Source: Sutcliffiella rhizosphaerae
GTDB lineage: Bacteria > Bacillota > Bacilli > Bacillales > Bacillaceae_I
Length of the DNA stretch: 64,000 bases
Assembly: GCF_917563925.1 (NCBI RefSeq)
Contig: NZ_CAKJTJ010000007.1
Span: 1-64,000 of the forward strand
Direction: 5' to 3'
Of this stretch, positions 1 to 7,076 are shown in pieces. The translations under genes were made by a program, and so were the position numbers. The notes below the pieces were generated by a model. That model had not been told where the DNA came from, did no database searches, and saw nothing but the letters and a program-made list of their open reading frames with translations. How positions within the stretch are numbered: position 1 is the first letter of the stretch; each line of letters starts with the position of its first letter.

Positions 1-213
1 CTTTCAACATAGAACCAGGAGGTTCCTTGTATTATCCGGTATTAGCTCCGGTTTCCCGAAGTTATCCCAGTCTTACAGGCAGGTTGCCCACGTGTTACTC
101 ACCCGTCCGCCGCTAACTACTTAAAAGCAAGCTTTTAAGTAGTCCGCTCGACTTGCATGTATTAGGCACGCCGCCAGCGTTCGTCCTGAGCCAGGATCAA
201 ACTCTCCAATAAA
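1..213 (-). rRNA. 16S ribosomal RNA, 5' end (partial)
   Basis: The reverse complement begins with the universal 5' 16S segment (AGAGTTTGATCCTGGCTCAG, 27F primer site) at about 206-187, followed by the helix carrying ACGAACGCTGGCGGCG and the variable V1 stem. The gene runs off the left edge of the window, so only about the first 210 bases are present. The mature 5' end is placed by analogy with other Bacillus 16S genes and may be off by a few bases. Confidence 0.97.
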
Positions 214-312
214 GAGTTTGAGCTGTTGCTCAAAAATCTTGCTAGCTTGTTACTTAATTTCGTTCATGTTAACTATTAAAAGTTAACGTGGACGCTGTTG
301 TTTTGTTTAGTT

Positions 313-323
313 TTCAAAGAGCA
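313..323 (-). promoter_or_regulatory. rrn boxA antitermination element
   Basis: On the minus strand the leader contains TGCTCTTTGAA, the conserved boxA of Bacillus rRNA leaders. It lies about 100 bases upstream of mature 16S and downstream of both promoters. It binds the Nus antitermination complex in characterised rrn operons. Confidence 0.8.
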
Positions 324-359
324 TTTATTTTACATTTTTCGCTTAAAAGCGACTTCCTC

Positions 360-388
360 ATCTTAACAACTTGTTGTTGAAAAGTCAA
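360..388 (-). promoter_or_regulatory. rrn promoter, proximal (P2-like)
   Basis: On the minus strand TTGACT and TAAGAT are separated by exactly 17 bases, a near-consensus sigma-A promoter driving the 16S gene. It is the closer of two tandem promoters, the usual rrn arrangement in Bacillus. Confidence 0.85.
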
Positions 389-458
389 GCTATTTTTCCA
401 AAAACAAGGTTGGCTATTTTGTTGTATTAGCCGTGACCGCGTTTCAGCGACGAAGTTA

Positions 459-487
459 AATATACCATCCTCACAACTATATTGCAA
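459..487 (-). promoter_or_regulatory. rrn promoter, distal (P1-like)
   Basis: Minus-strand TTGCAA, 17-base spacer, TATATT, preceded by an A/T-rich stretch that could act as an UP element. It forms a tandem pair with the proximal promoter about 100 bases downstream. Confidence 0.75.
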
Positions 488-578
488 TACCTTTTTTGAA
501 TATTTTTCATCTATTTTTTCGAGTCTAGTTTCTTCATCAATTATTTACTGCTTTCTAAATAATAGTTCACATACACTC

Positions 579-607
579 TTGTCGTTTTCTAAACTATTAT
601 GTATGAT
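579..607 (+). promoter_or_regulatory. thiT promoter
   Basis: TTGTCG and TATGAT with a 17-base spacer lie about 25 bases upstream of the TPP aptamer, the expected place for the sigma-A promoter of the riboswitch-thiT transcript. Confidence 0.6.
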
Positions 608-632
608 GATATTGACAATTAGATAATTTTTT

Positions 633-715
633 CCACGTGGGGAGCCTTTGGCTGAGAGTGAACGAATAGTTCTGACCCAATGAACCTGTTAGTTAATACT
701 ATCGTAGGGATGTGG
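633..715 (+). promoter_or_regulatory. TPP (thiamine pyrophosphate) riboswitch aptamer
   Basis: It contains the conserved THI-box elements in order: GGGGAGCC, GGCTGAGAG, TGACCC, GAACCTG, a TAATACT-like stretch and GTAGGGA. The terminal CCAC/GTGG pairing closes P1. The aptamer is followed by an intrinsic terminator and thiT, so it probably switches off transcription of the thiamine transporter when TPP is abundant. Confidence 0.96.
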
Positions 716-738
716 CGTTTTATTTCTTATGTTAATTA

Positions 739-773
739 AGCAATAAAGGAGCCTTCCTTTATTGCTTTTTTTT
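739..773 (+). terminator. Riboswitch-controlled intrinsic terminator
   Basis: A perfect 12-bp stem (739-750 with 755-766), 4-base loop and a run of eight Ts lie between the TPP aptamer and thiT. This is the expression platform, and TPP binding should favour this hairpin. Confidence 0.9.
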
Positions 774-808
774 GTTTTTAGCATCTAATTTAAGGAGGAA
801 GTAAGGGA

Positions 809-1396
809 ATGAAAAAAACTAATACTCTGTTTCTTGCTGAGGTCGCAATCTTTGGAGCTATGGCTTATTTATTGGATCTTTTAGCTGGGGCTTTATCATT
901 GAAAATTTGGGCTAGTGGTGGTTCTATCTCCATATCCATGGTGCCTGTATTTATTATGGCATTTCGTTGGGGACTTAAAGGTGGATTACTCACAGGATTT
1001 ATACTTGGTTTTTTTCAGATATTAATGGGTCAAATTATCGGAGCAGATATTAGACAGATCTTACTCGATTATATAGTTGCATTTACTGGACTTGGTCTCG
1101 CTGGTATTTTTGCAAAGCAAGTTACTAATGCAGTTCTATCTGATAAGTTGAACAAGATTATTCTTTTTGTAACAGTAGCATCCTTCATAGGTTGTTTCGT
1201 TCGTTTCTTAGCACATTATGCTGCAGGGATCATTTTCTTCGGTCACTTTGCACCAGAAGGTCAGCCGGTATGGTTGTATTCTCTTCTATATAATGGTTCT
1301 TATATGCTTCCAAGCTTTATTATTGCAACTATCGTAACTATTCTATTAATTAGAACGGTACCTAGGATTTTCACATTCAATAAACCATTAACATAA
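809..1396 (+). CDS. thiT: ThiT, energy-coupled thiamine transporter S component
   Basis: The 195-aa protein is an integral membrane S component of an ECF transporter. It binds thiamine and works with the shared EcfA/A'/T module, whose genes are not in this window. About six hydrophobic helices are visible, with the family-typical stretch GGSISISMVPVFIMAFRWG at residues 37-55 and a WLYSLLYNGSYMLP segment near residues 154-167. Length matches the ThiT/YuaJ family. The ATG follows TAAGGAGGAAG at good spacing. The gene lies directly behind a TPP riboswitch, which independently supports the substrate, and is monocistronic with a terminator immediately after the stop. Confidence 0.95.
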   Translation: MKKTNTLFLAEVAIFGAMAYLLDLLAGALSLKIWASGGSISISMVPVFIMAFRWGLKGGLLTGFILGFFQILMGQIIGADIRQILLDYIVAFTGLGLAGIFAKQVTNAVLSDKLNKIILFVTVASFIGCFVRFLAHYAAGIIFFGHFAPEGQPVWLYSLLYNGSYMLPSFIIATIVTILLIRTVPRIFTFNKPLT

Positions 1397-1424
1397 AGCT
1401 GACCTTTTAAAGGTTAGCTTTTTT
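1396..1424 (+). terminator. thiT terminator
   Basis: The stem AAGCTGACCTT / AAGGTTAGCTT with a 3-base loop and a following T run begins at the thiT stop codon. Confidence 0.85.
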
Positions 1425-1500
1425 AAGAAAAAAATTACTAGAATCTTATCTGTATCTCTTTCATATAATCTAGTAACAGCTTTTGTAGGAGGAGAAAAAA

Positions 1501-1683
1501 TTGGACCTAGTAAAAAACACAGCATTTTTCGTTGCTCTAATCGCATCACTTGGAATGTTCTTGCTTGCATATTTTGAAGCACTAAAAATTACGAATCAAG
1601 AAGGGAAGGTTAAAGGAGGAAATATGATCTTAGGATTTTCCCTTGCTGTATTTTTTGCATTAATGGCTAATGTACTCATGTGA
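1501..1683 (+). CDS. Small two-helix membrane protein of unknown function
   Basis: This 60-aa protein has two hydrophobic segments (about residues 7-26 and 42-60) joined by a charged loop, TNQEGKVKGGN. I do not recognise the family. The TTG start is supported by an excellent GTAGGAGGAG ribosome binding site nine bases upstream. The gene stands alone between the thiT terminator and a bidirectional terminator. With a clear RBS, its own terminator and membrane-protein composition, it is probably genuine despite its size. Confidence 0.7.
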   Translation: MDLVKNTAFFVALIASLGMFLLAYFEALKITNQEGKVKGGNMILGFSLAVFFALMANVLM

Positions 1684-1699
1684 CTAAATACATACAAAA

Positions 1700-1735
1700 T
1701 AAAAAGCCGACATCTCTAGTTGTCGGCTCTTTTCA
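1700..1735. terminator. Bidirectional terminator
   Basis: The stem AGCCGACA / TGTCGGCT is flanked by A and T tracts on both sides. It serves the small plus-strand gene and the convergent GNAT gene, whose stop codon falls inside the loop region. Confidence 0.8.
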
Positions 1736-2246
1736 TTTGAATTACATGAAGTAAACAGCGAATATCTTTCCACCCATATGCTACCTCCTCGTAGGACTTA
1801 CCACCAATTTCTATTTGTTCAGTCCCTACTAATGTAGGTTGAAAGGATTCATAAAATTTATAACTAGGGTTATCTTTAAGTACCCAAACAAGTATGGAGT
1901 TATAGCCTTTTTTAGAGAGGAAAGTTGCTACTTTCTCGAATAATTTGATACCGATTCCTTGTCCTTGAAACTCTTCTAATATATATATGGCAAATAATTC
2001 GTCATCTATTCTGTAATTATTAGTTCTTTCAGACCCGCCTGTTGCAAAACCAATAATAACTCGATCTCTTTCGACTACATAAAGACATTTCGTTTCATAG
2101 CCCTCCTCAATTGCTTCTTTCCACATCTTTTGTCGTCTTACTACAGATATGGTTTGCAAATACCTGTCTTCTATAATACCTTTATAGGTTGTTTTCCAGT
2201 TTGCAATAACAATTTTATCCCCGGGCTTTGCCAATCGAATATTCAT
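1716..2246 (-). CDS. GNAT family N-acetyltransferase
   Basis: The 176-aa protein has a complete GNAT fold. The acetyl-CoA binding motif A is visible as LEEFQGQGIGIKLFEKV around residues 90-106, preceded by a beta strand with FAIYIL and followed by GYNSILVWVL and NPSYKFYESF, typical of motif B. The acceptor substrate cannot be deduced. The start codon overlaps the stop of the upstream EamA gene by four bases (ATGA), so the two are translationally coupled in one operon. Confidence 0.9.
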   Translation of the reverse strand: MNIRLAKPGDKIVIANWKTTYKGIIEDRYLQTISVVRRQKMWKEAIEEGYETKCLYVVERDRVIIGFATGGSERTNNYRIDDELFAIYILEEFQGQGIGIKLFEKVATFLSKKGYNSILVWVLKDNPSYKFYESFQPTLVGTEQIEIGGKSYEEVAYGWKDIRCLLHVIQMKRADN

Positions 2247-3157
2247 CCTACCATTCCGTCCTTATTAGGTATGGTAGGTTCTATATTTTTCTTGCGATTA
2301 TCCATTAAAAAATAGCCGACACTCAACATAACTAATAACCCACCTAAATATTGACTCCAAGTGACTACTTCATGTAAAACAAAATATGCTAACAGTGCTG
2401 CTCCTATTGGTTCAAACAAGATAGACATGGAAATAACATTTGTGCTGATATACTTTACAGCCCAATTGAAAAGGGTATGGCCGAGTAGCGTAGGAAAAAT
2501 AGCAAGGAGAATAAACCATCCCCAATCAGACGCTTCGAAACCTATGAATGCATCGCCTGAAACTACTACATAGCCTAGCAAAGTAAAACAACTAAAACTA
2601 TATACGATAAAGGTATATGTAATAATAGAAATTCTTTTTCTAATATCTTGTCCAAATAAAAGATACGCTGTTACAAGTGCACAAGCCACAAGTGCAAGAA
2701 TATCCCCATACAATGCCATCCCACTAATCTGGAAATCTCCCCAACTAATGATAAAACTCCCTATAATCGCAATGATTCCACTTATAATGGCACGGAAACT
2801 TAGTCGTTCTTTGAAAAAAAGATATGTTCCAATAAAAGCAAAGAGTGGTTGAAGTGTGACAAGAACCGTAGAGCTTGCAACACTGGTATAGTTCAAAGAT
2901 TCAAACCATAGGATAAAATGAAAAGCTAAAAAAACTCCTGCCAAGGCAGAAAACAACCAATCACGTTTCGAAATTCCTTTTAACTCTCCTACATATTTAT
3001 AGAGAAAAATGGGTAGTAACAATAACACCGAAAATAACATTCTGTAGAATGCAATGACTCCTGCTGGCGCATCTGCCAGCTTCACAAAAATAGCGGACAT
3101 GGATACAGTGATGACGCCAATAGTAAGCGCCACATAGGGATTAAACCATTTATTCAT
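2243..3157 (-). CDS. EamA/DMT family transporter
   Basis: This 304-aa protein has ten predicted membrane helices arranged as two EamA repeats (about residues 8-140 and 155-292), the usual drug/metabolite transporter architecture. The first repeat has AFYRMLFSVLLLLPIFL and the second has the LFEPIGAALLAYFVLHE signature. Substrate is unknown; relatives export amino acids or metabolites. It is the first gene of a two-gene operon with the GNAT gene. Confidence 0.92.
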   Translation of the reverse strand: MNKWFNPYVALTIGVITVSMSAIFVKLADAPAGVIAFYRMLFSVLLLLPIFLYKYVGELKGISKRDWLFSALAGVFLAFHFILWFESLNYTSVASSTVLVTLQPLFAFIGTYLFFKERLSFRAIISGIIAIIGSFIISWGDFQISGMALYGDILALVACALVTAYLLFGQDIRKRISIITYTFIVYSFSCFTLLGYVVVSGDAFIGFEASDWGWFILLAIFPTLLGHTLFNWAVKYISTNVISMSILFEPIGAALLAYFVLHEVVTWSQYLGGLLVMLSVGYFLMDNRKKNIEPTIPNKDGMVG

Positions 3158-3260
3158 CTCTTTCTCACCAAACCTGAATATATTTTAAAAGATACTACCT
3201 TATTGTATATAATATTGTTATAATTTTCTAATCATTTATTTTACCATTAGGAGGGGTCGT

Positions 3261-3962
3261 GTGGAGTACCTATTTGAGAATATATTGCGTCATGATTTTA
3301 TTATAAAATTACTATTTGCAACAGTTGCTGGAGTCATAATCGGGTTGGAGAGAGAATTAAAAGGAAAGCCACTCGGATTGAAGACTTGTGTCATTGTCTC
3401 TGTCATGGCTTGCCTGCTCACTATAGTCTCCTATGAATCAGCCTTTCTTTACTCAAAAGAATATTCACGTCCAATGGATCCAGGTCGTATTCCTTCCTAT
3501 GTTATAAGCGGAATTGGATTTTTAGGAGCTGGGGTTATTTTAAGAAGAAGCAATGAAGCTATATCAGGACTTACAACTGCAGCTCTCGTACTAGCATCGG
3601 CCGCGCTAGGTATTACAATTGGAGCAGGTTTTTTCATCGAAGGAGCAGTTGGCGTTGTATTCATTATCCTTGGAGTAAAAGTTATTCCTTTCCTATTTGA
3701 TTGGGTCGGACCAAAAAAGCTGAAGGAAAAAGAAATTAAGGTTAAGATATTCATTGAAAAAGATGTGGATTTAACTAGCATCATGAAAGAAATACATCAC
3801 AAGAACCTGTCCATTAAACGGGTGAAGGTTAAAGAGGAAAAAGATGATATCGTTCTAAACTGTATCGTTACGACGAAAAAGAGTGTCTATACTACAGATG
3901 TGTACTATGATATAAAAACACTTACCGGTGTCATTCAGGCTGAAGTGGAAAACTTGGATTGA
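3261..3962 (+). CDS. MgtC/SapB family membrane protein
   Basis: The 233-aa protein has four to five N-terminal helices with the MgtC signatures GVIIGLERELKGKPLGLKT (about residues 20-38), a YVISGIGFLGAGVIL segment and SGLTTAALVLASAALG. A soluble ACT-like C-terminal domain follows from about residue 155. MgtC proteins modulate magnesium and membrane energetics; the role in Bacilli is not settled. The start is GTG, chosen because AGGAGGGG lies at correct spacing. It is monocistronic and precedes a tRNA gene. Confidence 0.93.
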   Translation: MEYLFENILRHDFIIKLLFATVAGVIIGLERELKGKPLGLKTCVIVSVMACLLTIVSYESAFLYSKEYSRPMDPGRIPSYVISGIGFLGAGVILRRSNEAISGLTTAALVLASAALGITIGAGFFIEGAVGVVFIILGVKVIPFLFDWVGPKKLKEKEIKVKIFIEKDVDLTSIMKEIHHKNLSIKRVKVKEEKDDIVLNCIVTTKKSVYTTDVYYDIKTLTGVIQAEVENLD

Positions 3963-4020
3963 ATGCTAAAAAACTATTTGCAAACCACTCCATTTTTGGT
4001 AAAATAAATTCAGTCTTAAC

Positions 4021-4093
4021 GGGGCATTAGCTCAGCTGGGAGAGCGCTACGCTGGCAGCGTAGAGGTCAGGGGTTCGAGCCCCCTATGCTCCA
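4021..4093 (+). tRNA. tRNA-Ala (anticodon GGC)
   Basis: A full 73-nt cloverleaf is present: acceptor GGGGCAT/ATGCTCC, D arm GCTC...GAGC, anticodon stem CTACG/CGTAG with loop CTGGCAG (anticodon GGC), and T arm AGGGG TTCGAGC CCCCT. The discriminator is A73. The 3' CCA is not encoded, because TAC follows, so CCA must be added enzymatically. The gene is a singleton, not part of a tRNA cluster. Confidence 0.97.
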
Positions 4094-4097
4094 TACT

Positions 4098-4133
4098 AAA
4101 AACCCTTGGAAACTCGATGTTTCTGGTTTTTTT
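4098..4133 (+). terminator. Probable tRNA-Ala terminator
   Basis: An imperfect hairpin (AAAACC...GAAAC / GTTTC..GGTTTT) is followed by eight Ts just downstream of the tRNA. The stem has internal mismatches, so confidence is moderate. The stretch from here to 4326 shows no recognisable gene. Confidence 0.5.
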
Positions 4134-4326
4134 TATCTTCAACTCCTCAATTCAAAGATGGTGACCGATTTAACAAATATCTCTTTTGTATGTTTCATAG
4201 TGCATGTCCAATTGTGTTTAAAACCGAGAGCAACATCGGCATTATCTGTATCTGTACATACCCTAGTTCAGTTTTCATTGATTGAAACAAAAAGACGATG
4301 GATGATCACCGCCTTAAATGATTGTT

Positions 4327-4473
4327 TTATCTTTCTGTAATTTTATTTTTGTAATAAAGGTAATCAACCTTATGTTTGGTGGCAATTTGTTGTGATGCAA
4401 GTATTGCGGTGTAGATAGTTGTTAATAACTTGCCAAAAACTGCTATCCAAAATATTGAGTCCTTGTTATTCAA
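4327..4473 (-). CDS. Small protein downstream of adhB (48 aa)
   Basis: An open frame of 48 codons starts with TTG at 4473, preceded by GGAGG at 4486-4482 with eight bases of spacing. The N-terminal half (FWIAVFGKLLTTIYTAILASQ, residues 8-28, interrupted here only by wording) is hydrophobic enough for one membrane segment, and the C-terminus is basic and Tyr/Lys-rich. I recognise no family. It lies 60 bases downstream of adhB on the same strand and may be the last gene of that operon. The RBS and codon pattern look genuine, but no homolog is known to me. Confidence 0.45.
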   Translation of the reverse strand: MNNKDSIFWIAVFGKLLTTIYTAILASQQIATKHKVDYLYYKNKITER

Positions 4474-4532
4474 AATTACAACCTCCATTCCTAAAAGAAT
4501 ATAGATAGGAATTCATCTTGGATTTATTCAAT

Positions 4533-5669
4533 TTAAGGTTTTAGAATAACTTTTATACAATTATCGGTCCTTGTGTCAAAGACTTCGTATCCATGCTTAG
4601 CCTGCTCTAATGGAAGTACATGTGTAATTATATCACCAATATCTACCTTTCCTTCAGAAATAAGATTATATAGAAATGGCATATACGGTATAACTGGGGC
4701 CTGACCCGTTTTAATGTCAACATTTCTTTGGAAAATGTCTCCTAACGGGAAACCATTATAACGTCCTCCATAAACACCGGTAATTTGGATGGTCCCAGCT
4801 TTGCGTACAGCCTGTGATGCAATGACAAGTCCACCCATTGCACCGCCATGAAGCTTCATTCCGGATGCCAGATATTCAAGAGGTGTCATCTTTCCGCTCA
4901 TACCTGAACAATCAATAACTATATCTGCTCCACCTTGTGTTATCTCTCTTAAATACTCGCCAACGTTTTCATGTTCTTCAAAATTTACAGTCTCTACTTT
5001 ATTGGTCCGTTTCGCATGCTCAAGCCTGTATTTGAGGTAATCGACCGCAATAACACGCTCAGCACCTTTAAACCATGCAAATTTTTGAGCAAGAAGGCCC
5101 ACTGGTCCACATCCTAAAACGATGACAGTATCACCAGCTTTGACTCCAGAATGATCTACACTCCAATAAGCTGTTGAGGCTGCATCTGCAAGTAACACTA
5201 ACTTCTCATCTTCTACTTCGCAGTTCTCCGGTAATTTAAATGGAGTAAAATTTCCGTATGGAACACGCATATATTCAGCTTGTCCGCCAGCAAATCCACC
5301 GGTAGTTTCTGAATATCCAAAGAAACCGCCCATTTCACCATGAGGGTTTGAATTATCACATTGGCTGGTTATGTCATGGTTACAGTACCAGCATTGCCCG
5401 CAGCTTACATTAAAGGGAATAATTACCCTATCCCCTTTTTTCAATTTTGTTACTTCCGGTCCTACTTCCTCCACTACACCCATCGGTTCATGGCCAATTA
5501 CGTAATCAGTTGGCATATTGGGAATCATTTGATGAATCAAATGCAAATCAGATCCGCATATAGCAGAAGATGTTATTTTTACAATGATATCATCGCCATT
5601 TTTAATTTTTGGGTCTTTTACTTCTTTAACCTGGACATTTTTACTCCCCTGGTACGTGACAGCTTTCAT
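4533..5669 (-). CDS. adhB: Zinc-dependent alcohol dehydrogenase, AdhB/formaldehyde-dehydrogenase-like
   Basis: The 378-aa protein is a medium-chain dehydrogenase of the glutathione-independent formaldehyde dehydrogenase-like branch. The catalytic zinc site is AICGSDLH (Cys38, about His43) with GHEPMGVVEEVG. The structural zinc site is CGQCWYCNHDITSQC (about residues 90-104). The Rossmann motif is VLGCGPVG near residue 184. The substrate alcohol or aldehyde is unknown. It follows two CotF-like genes in the same order as B. subtilis yraG-yraF-adhB, where the neighbours are spore-coat-like, so a forespore or mother-cell role is likely. The ATG lies 17 bases after the upstream stop. Confidence 0.88.
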   Translation of the reverse strand: MKAVTYQGSKNVQVKEVKDPKIKNGDDIIVKITSSAICGSDLHLIHQMIPNMPTDYVIGHEPMGVVEEVGPEVTKLKKGDRVIIPFNVSCGQCWYCNHDITSQCDNSNPHGEMGGFFGYSETTGGFAGGQAEYMRVPYGNFTPFKLPENCEVEDEKLVLLADAASTAYWSVDHSGVKAGDTVIVLGCGPVGLLAQKFAWFKGAERVIAVDYLKYRLEHAKRTNKVETVNFEEHENVGEYLREITQGGADIVIDCSGMSGKMTPLEYLASGMKLHGGAMGGLVIASQAVRKAGTIQITGVYGGRYNGFPLGDIFQRNVDIKTGQAPVIPYMPFLYNLISEGKVDIGDIITHVLPLEQAKHGYEVFDTRTDNCIKVILKP

Positions 5670-5685
5670 TTTTCTCTAACCTCCC

Positions 5686-6048
5686 TTATTTATTAGGCGT
5701 TGCGAACATTCCAAGTCTATCCGTATCATTCGGGAATAAGTTCATCCCAGCAATCATTAAAGCATTGTCAGCGGATTTAATATCCAACTCAACTTGCTTG
5801 CTAACATCGTTCGGATATAACCAGCCTTTACTTATCATCAATTCAGAAATCTCGGTGTGTAAATCAATAGATAGTTCCATTTGTCTATAAAATGCCTCTC
5901 TTAACTCCAGGCTCGAGGTTTCAGTTAACGCAATGGCATATATATGAATGCCTGTTTTGACTGAAAGAAGAAACTCCAATGCAATTCCCGCATCTGCCAT
6001 TTCTGGCATATGTTCAGCCCCTTGGGGATCTAAATAATCCATTTCCAT
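5686..6048 (-). CDS. yraF: CotF-like spore coat family protein (YraF-like)
   Basis: This 120-aa helical protein belongs to the CotF/YraD coat family, which has a ferritin-like four-helix bundle. Visible features are the helix GIALEFLLSVKTGIHIYAIALTE..., the acidic helix ELREAFYRQMELSIDLHTEISELMI and the family-typical KGWLYPNDV turn. Length is close to B. subtilis YraF (about 122 aa). It sits between the YraG-like gene (9-bp gap) and adhB. Coat association is inferred from the family and the operon. Confidence 0.8.
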   Translation of the reverse strand: MEMDYLDPQGAEHMPEMADAGIALEFLLSVKTGIHIYAIALTETSSLELREAFYRQMELSIDLHTEISELMISKGWLYPNDVSKQVELDIKSADNALMIAGMNLFPNDTDRLGMFATPNK

Positions 6049-6057
6049 TTTTCCACC

Positions 6058-6273
6058 TCATTCTATATAATTGGTTTTTGCCCCTTTATAAAATTCTTTA
6101 AGTTCATTTATCGCTGCAATTGACTGTTGAACATTTTTTTCCATCAGTGCTTTTAATTCATTATCGAAACAAAGGCCCTGCATAAGCTTTGATTTCAATA
6201 AGCTTACAGTTTTCAGGTTTAATACCTCATGTGTTTCCATTGTTTCATGATAAGCTAAGCTTTTCTTCTCCAT
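6058..6273 (-). CDS. yraG: Small CotF-associated coat protein (YraG-like)
   Basis: The 71-aa protein opens with SLAYHETMETHEVLNLKTVSLLKSK, matching the LALHETLETLEL start of the small YraE/YraG proteins that pair with a CotF-domain partner. It is helical, with no signal peptide or membrane segment. It is the first gene of the yraG-yraF-adhB operon, with a CAGGAGGTGTAGTC RBS. The divergent yraE-yraD pair starts 145 bases away and encodes a paralogous pair. Confidence 0.78.
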   Translation of the reverse strand: MEKKSLAYHETMETHEVLNLKTVSLLKSKLMQGLCFDNELKALMEKNVQQSIAAINELKEFYKGAKTNYIE

Positions 6274-6418
6274 GACTACACCTCCTGAAATTAAAATCCC
6301 TTTAATATGTGATTATTATTCAATTAATTATGACTAGTTTATGGAATATTTTTGTTGGAATGTAAATCTCCTGTAGGAAGCAAGATAATAGAAGTTTTTA
6401 AAGATTGGAGAGATTTTC

Positions 6419-6631
6419 TTGACAAAATATTTAGCACTCCATGAAACACTGGAGACACTCGAGTTAATTGCATTTAAAACAACATGTTTAACGAAAGCTG
6501 TAACAATGAGCAAATTGCTTCCTGAAGGCGATCTTAAATCGATTCTTTCTGGTGATTTAGAATCAGGAAATCAAGAGTTGAAGCAACTTACGGCCTTTAT
6601 TACAAACCGGGAGGAGACTCACAATGACTAA
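6419..6631 (+). CDS. yraE: Small CotF-associated coat protein (YraE-like)
   Basis: This 70-aa protein begins TKYLALHETLETLELIAFKT and is paralogous to the divergent YraG-like protein. It uses a TTG start behind TTGGAGAG. Its end overlaps the start of the YraD-like gene by eight bases, so the pair is coupled. In B. subtilis yraE-yraD follow adhB in one operon; here they face the other way. Confidence 0.78.
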   Translation: MTKYLALHETLETLELIAFKTTCLTKAVTMSKLLPEGDLKSILSGDLESGNQELKQLTAFITNREETHND

Positions 6632-6923
6632 TCTCCTGCAAAATATGGCCGGAATGGGAGGATTAACAGAACGGGCAATCGCCTCGGATTTTATGATTTC
6701 ATCTAAATCTGCAGTCAGAAATCTCGCATTTGCTATTACAGAAACAGCTACACCTGAACTGAAATCAGTTCTCCGTGAGCAATTAAGAAATGCAGTGGAA
6801 ACACATGCTAGGATAACAGATTTTATGGTTACCAATGGATATTATCACCCTAATCATTTAGGTGATCAATTAAATGTAAGACTGCAGGATGCACATACTG
6901 CTTTAAGCCTTAGAGATCAATAG
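6624..6923 (+). CDS. yraD: CotF-like spore coat family protein (YraD-like)
   Basis: The 99-aa CotF-domain protein has the helix AIASDFMISSKSAVRNLAFAITE, then ELKSVLREQLRNAVETHARITDFMV and the terminal NGYYHPNHL turn found also in the YraF-like neighbour. Length equals B. subtilis YraD. A strong terminator follows. Function is inferred: a coat or coat-associated ferritin-like protein made during sporulation. Confidence 0.82.
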   Translation: MTNLLQNMAGMGGLTERAIASDFMISSKSAVRNLAFAITETATPELKSVLREQLRNAVETHARITDFMVTNGYYHPNHLGDQLNVRLQDAHTALSLRDQ

Positions 6924-6945
6924 TGGTAAACGGACATTTTTCAAT

Positions 6946-6979
6946 AAAAAATCAGCTGCTATTAAACAGCTGATTTTTT
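6946..6979 (+). terminator. yraE-yraD terminator
   Basis: The perfect stem ATCAGCTG / CAGCTGAT is extended by A/T pairs, with an 8-base loop and a T run. Confidence 0.88.
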
Positions 6980-7058
6980 CCTTTTATATATCACAGGTAA
7001 CTCTTCAACCTTGATATAATTACTCCCCATTCGAACATTCGTTTTGTTTCAAGTTGGA

Positions 7059-7076
7059 AGAACGAACGTTCGTTCT
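7059..7076. promoter_or_regulatory. 18-bp perfect palindrome (possible orphan operator)
   Basis: AGAACGAACGTTCGTTCT reads the same on both strands. Palindromes of this form resemble TetR-family operators, but no regulator gene is adjacent. It abuts the truncated 3' end of the IS1182 remnant, so it may be a relic of lost flanking sequence. Confidence 0.35.

Noticed and set aside
4086-4340. 84-codon plus-strand frame after the tRNA
   Set aside because: It begins inside the tRNA-Ala 3' end and passes through its terminator, with no RBS.
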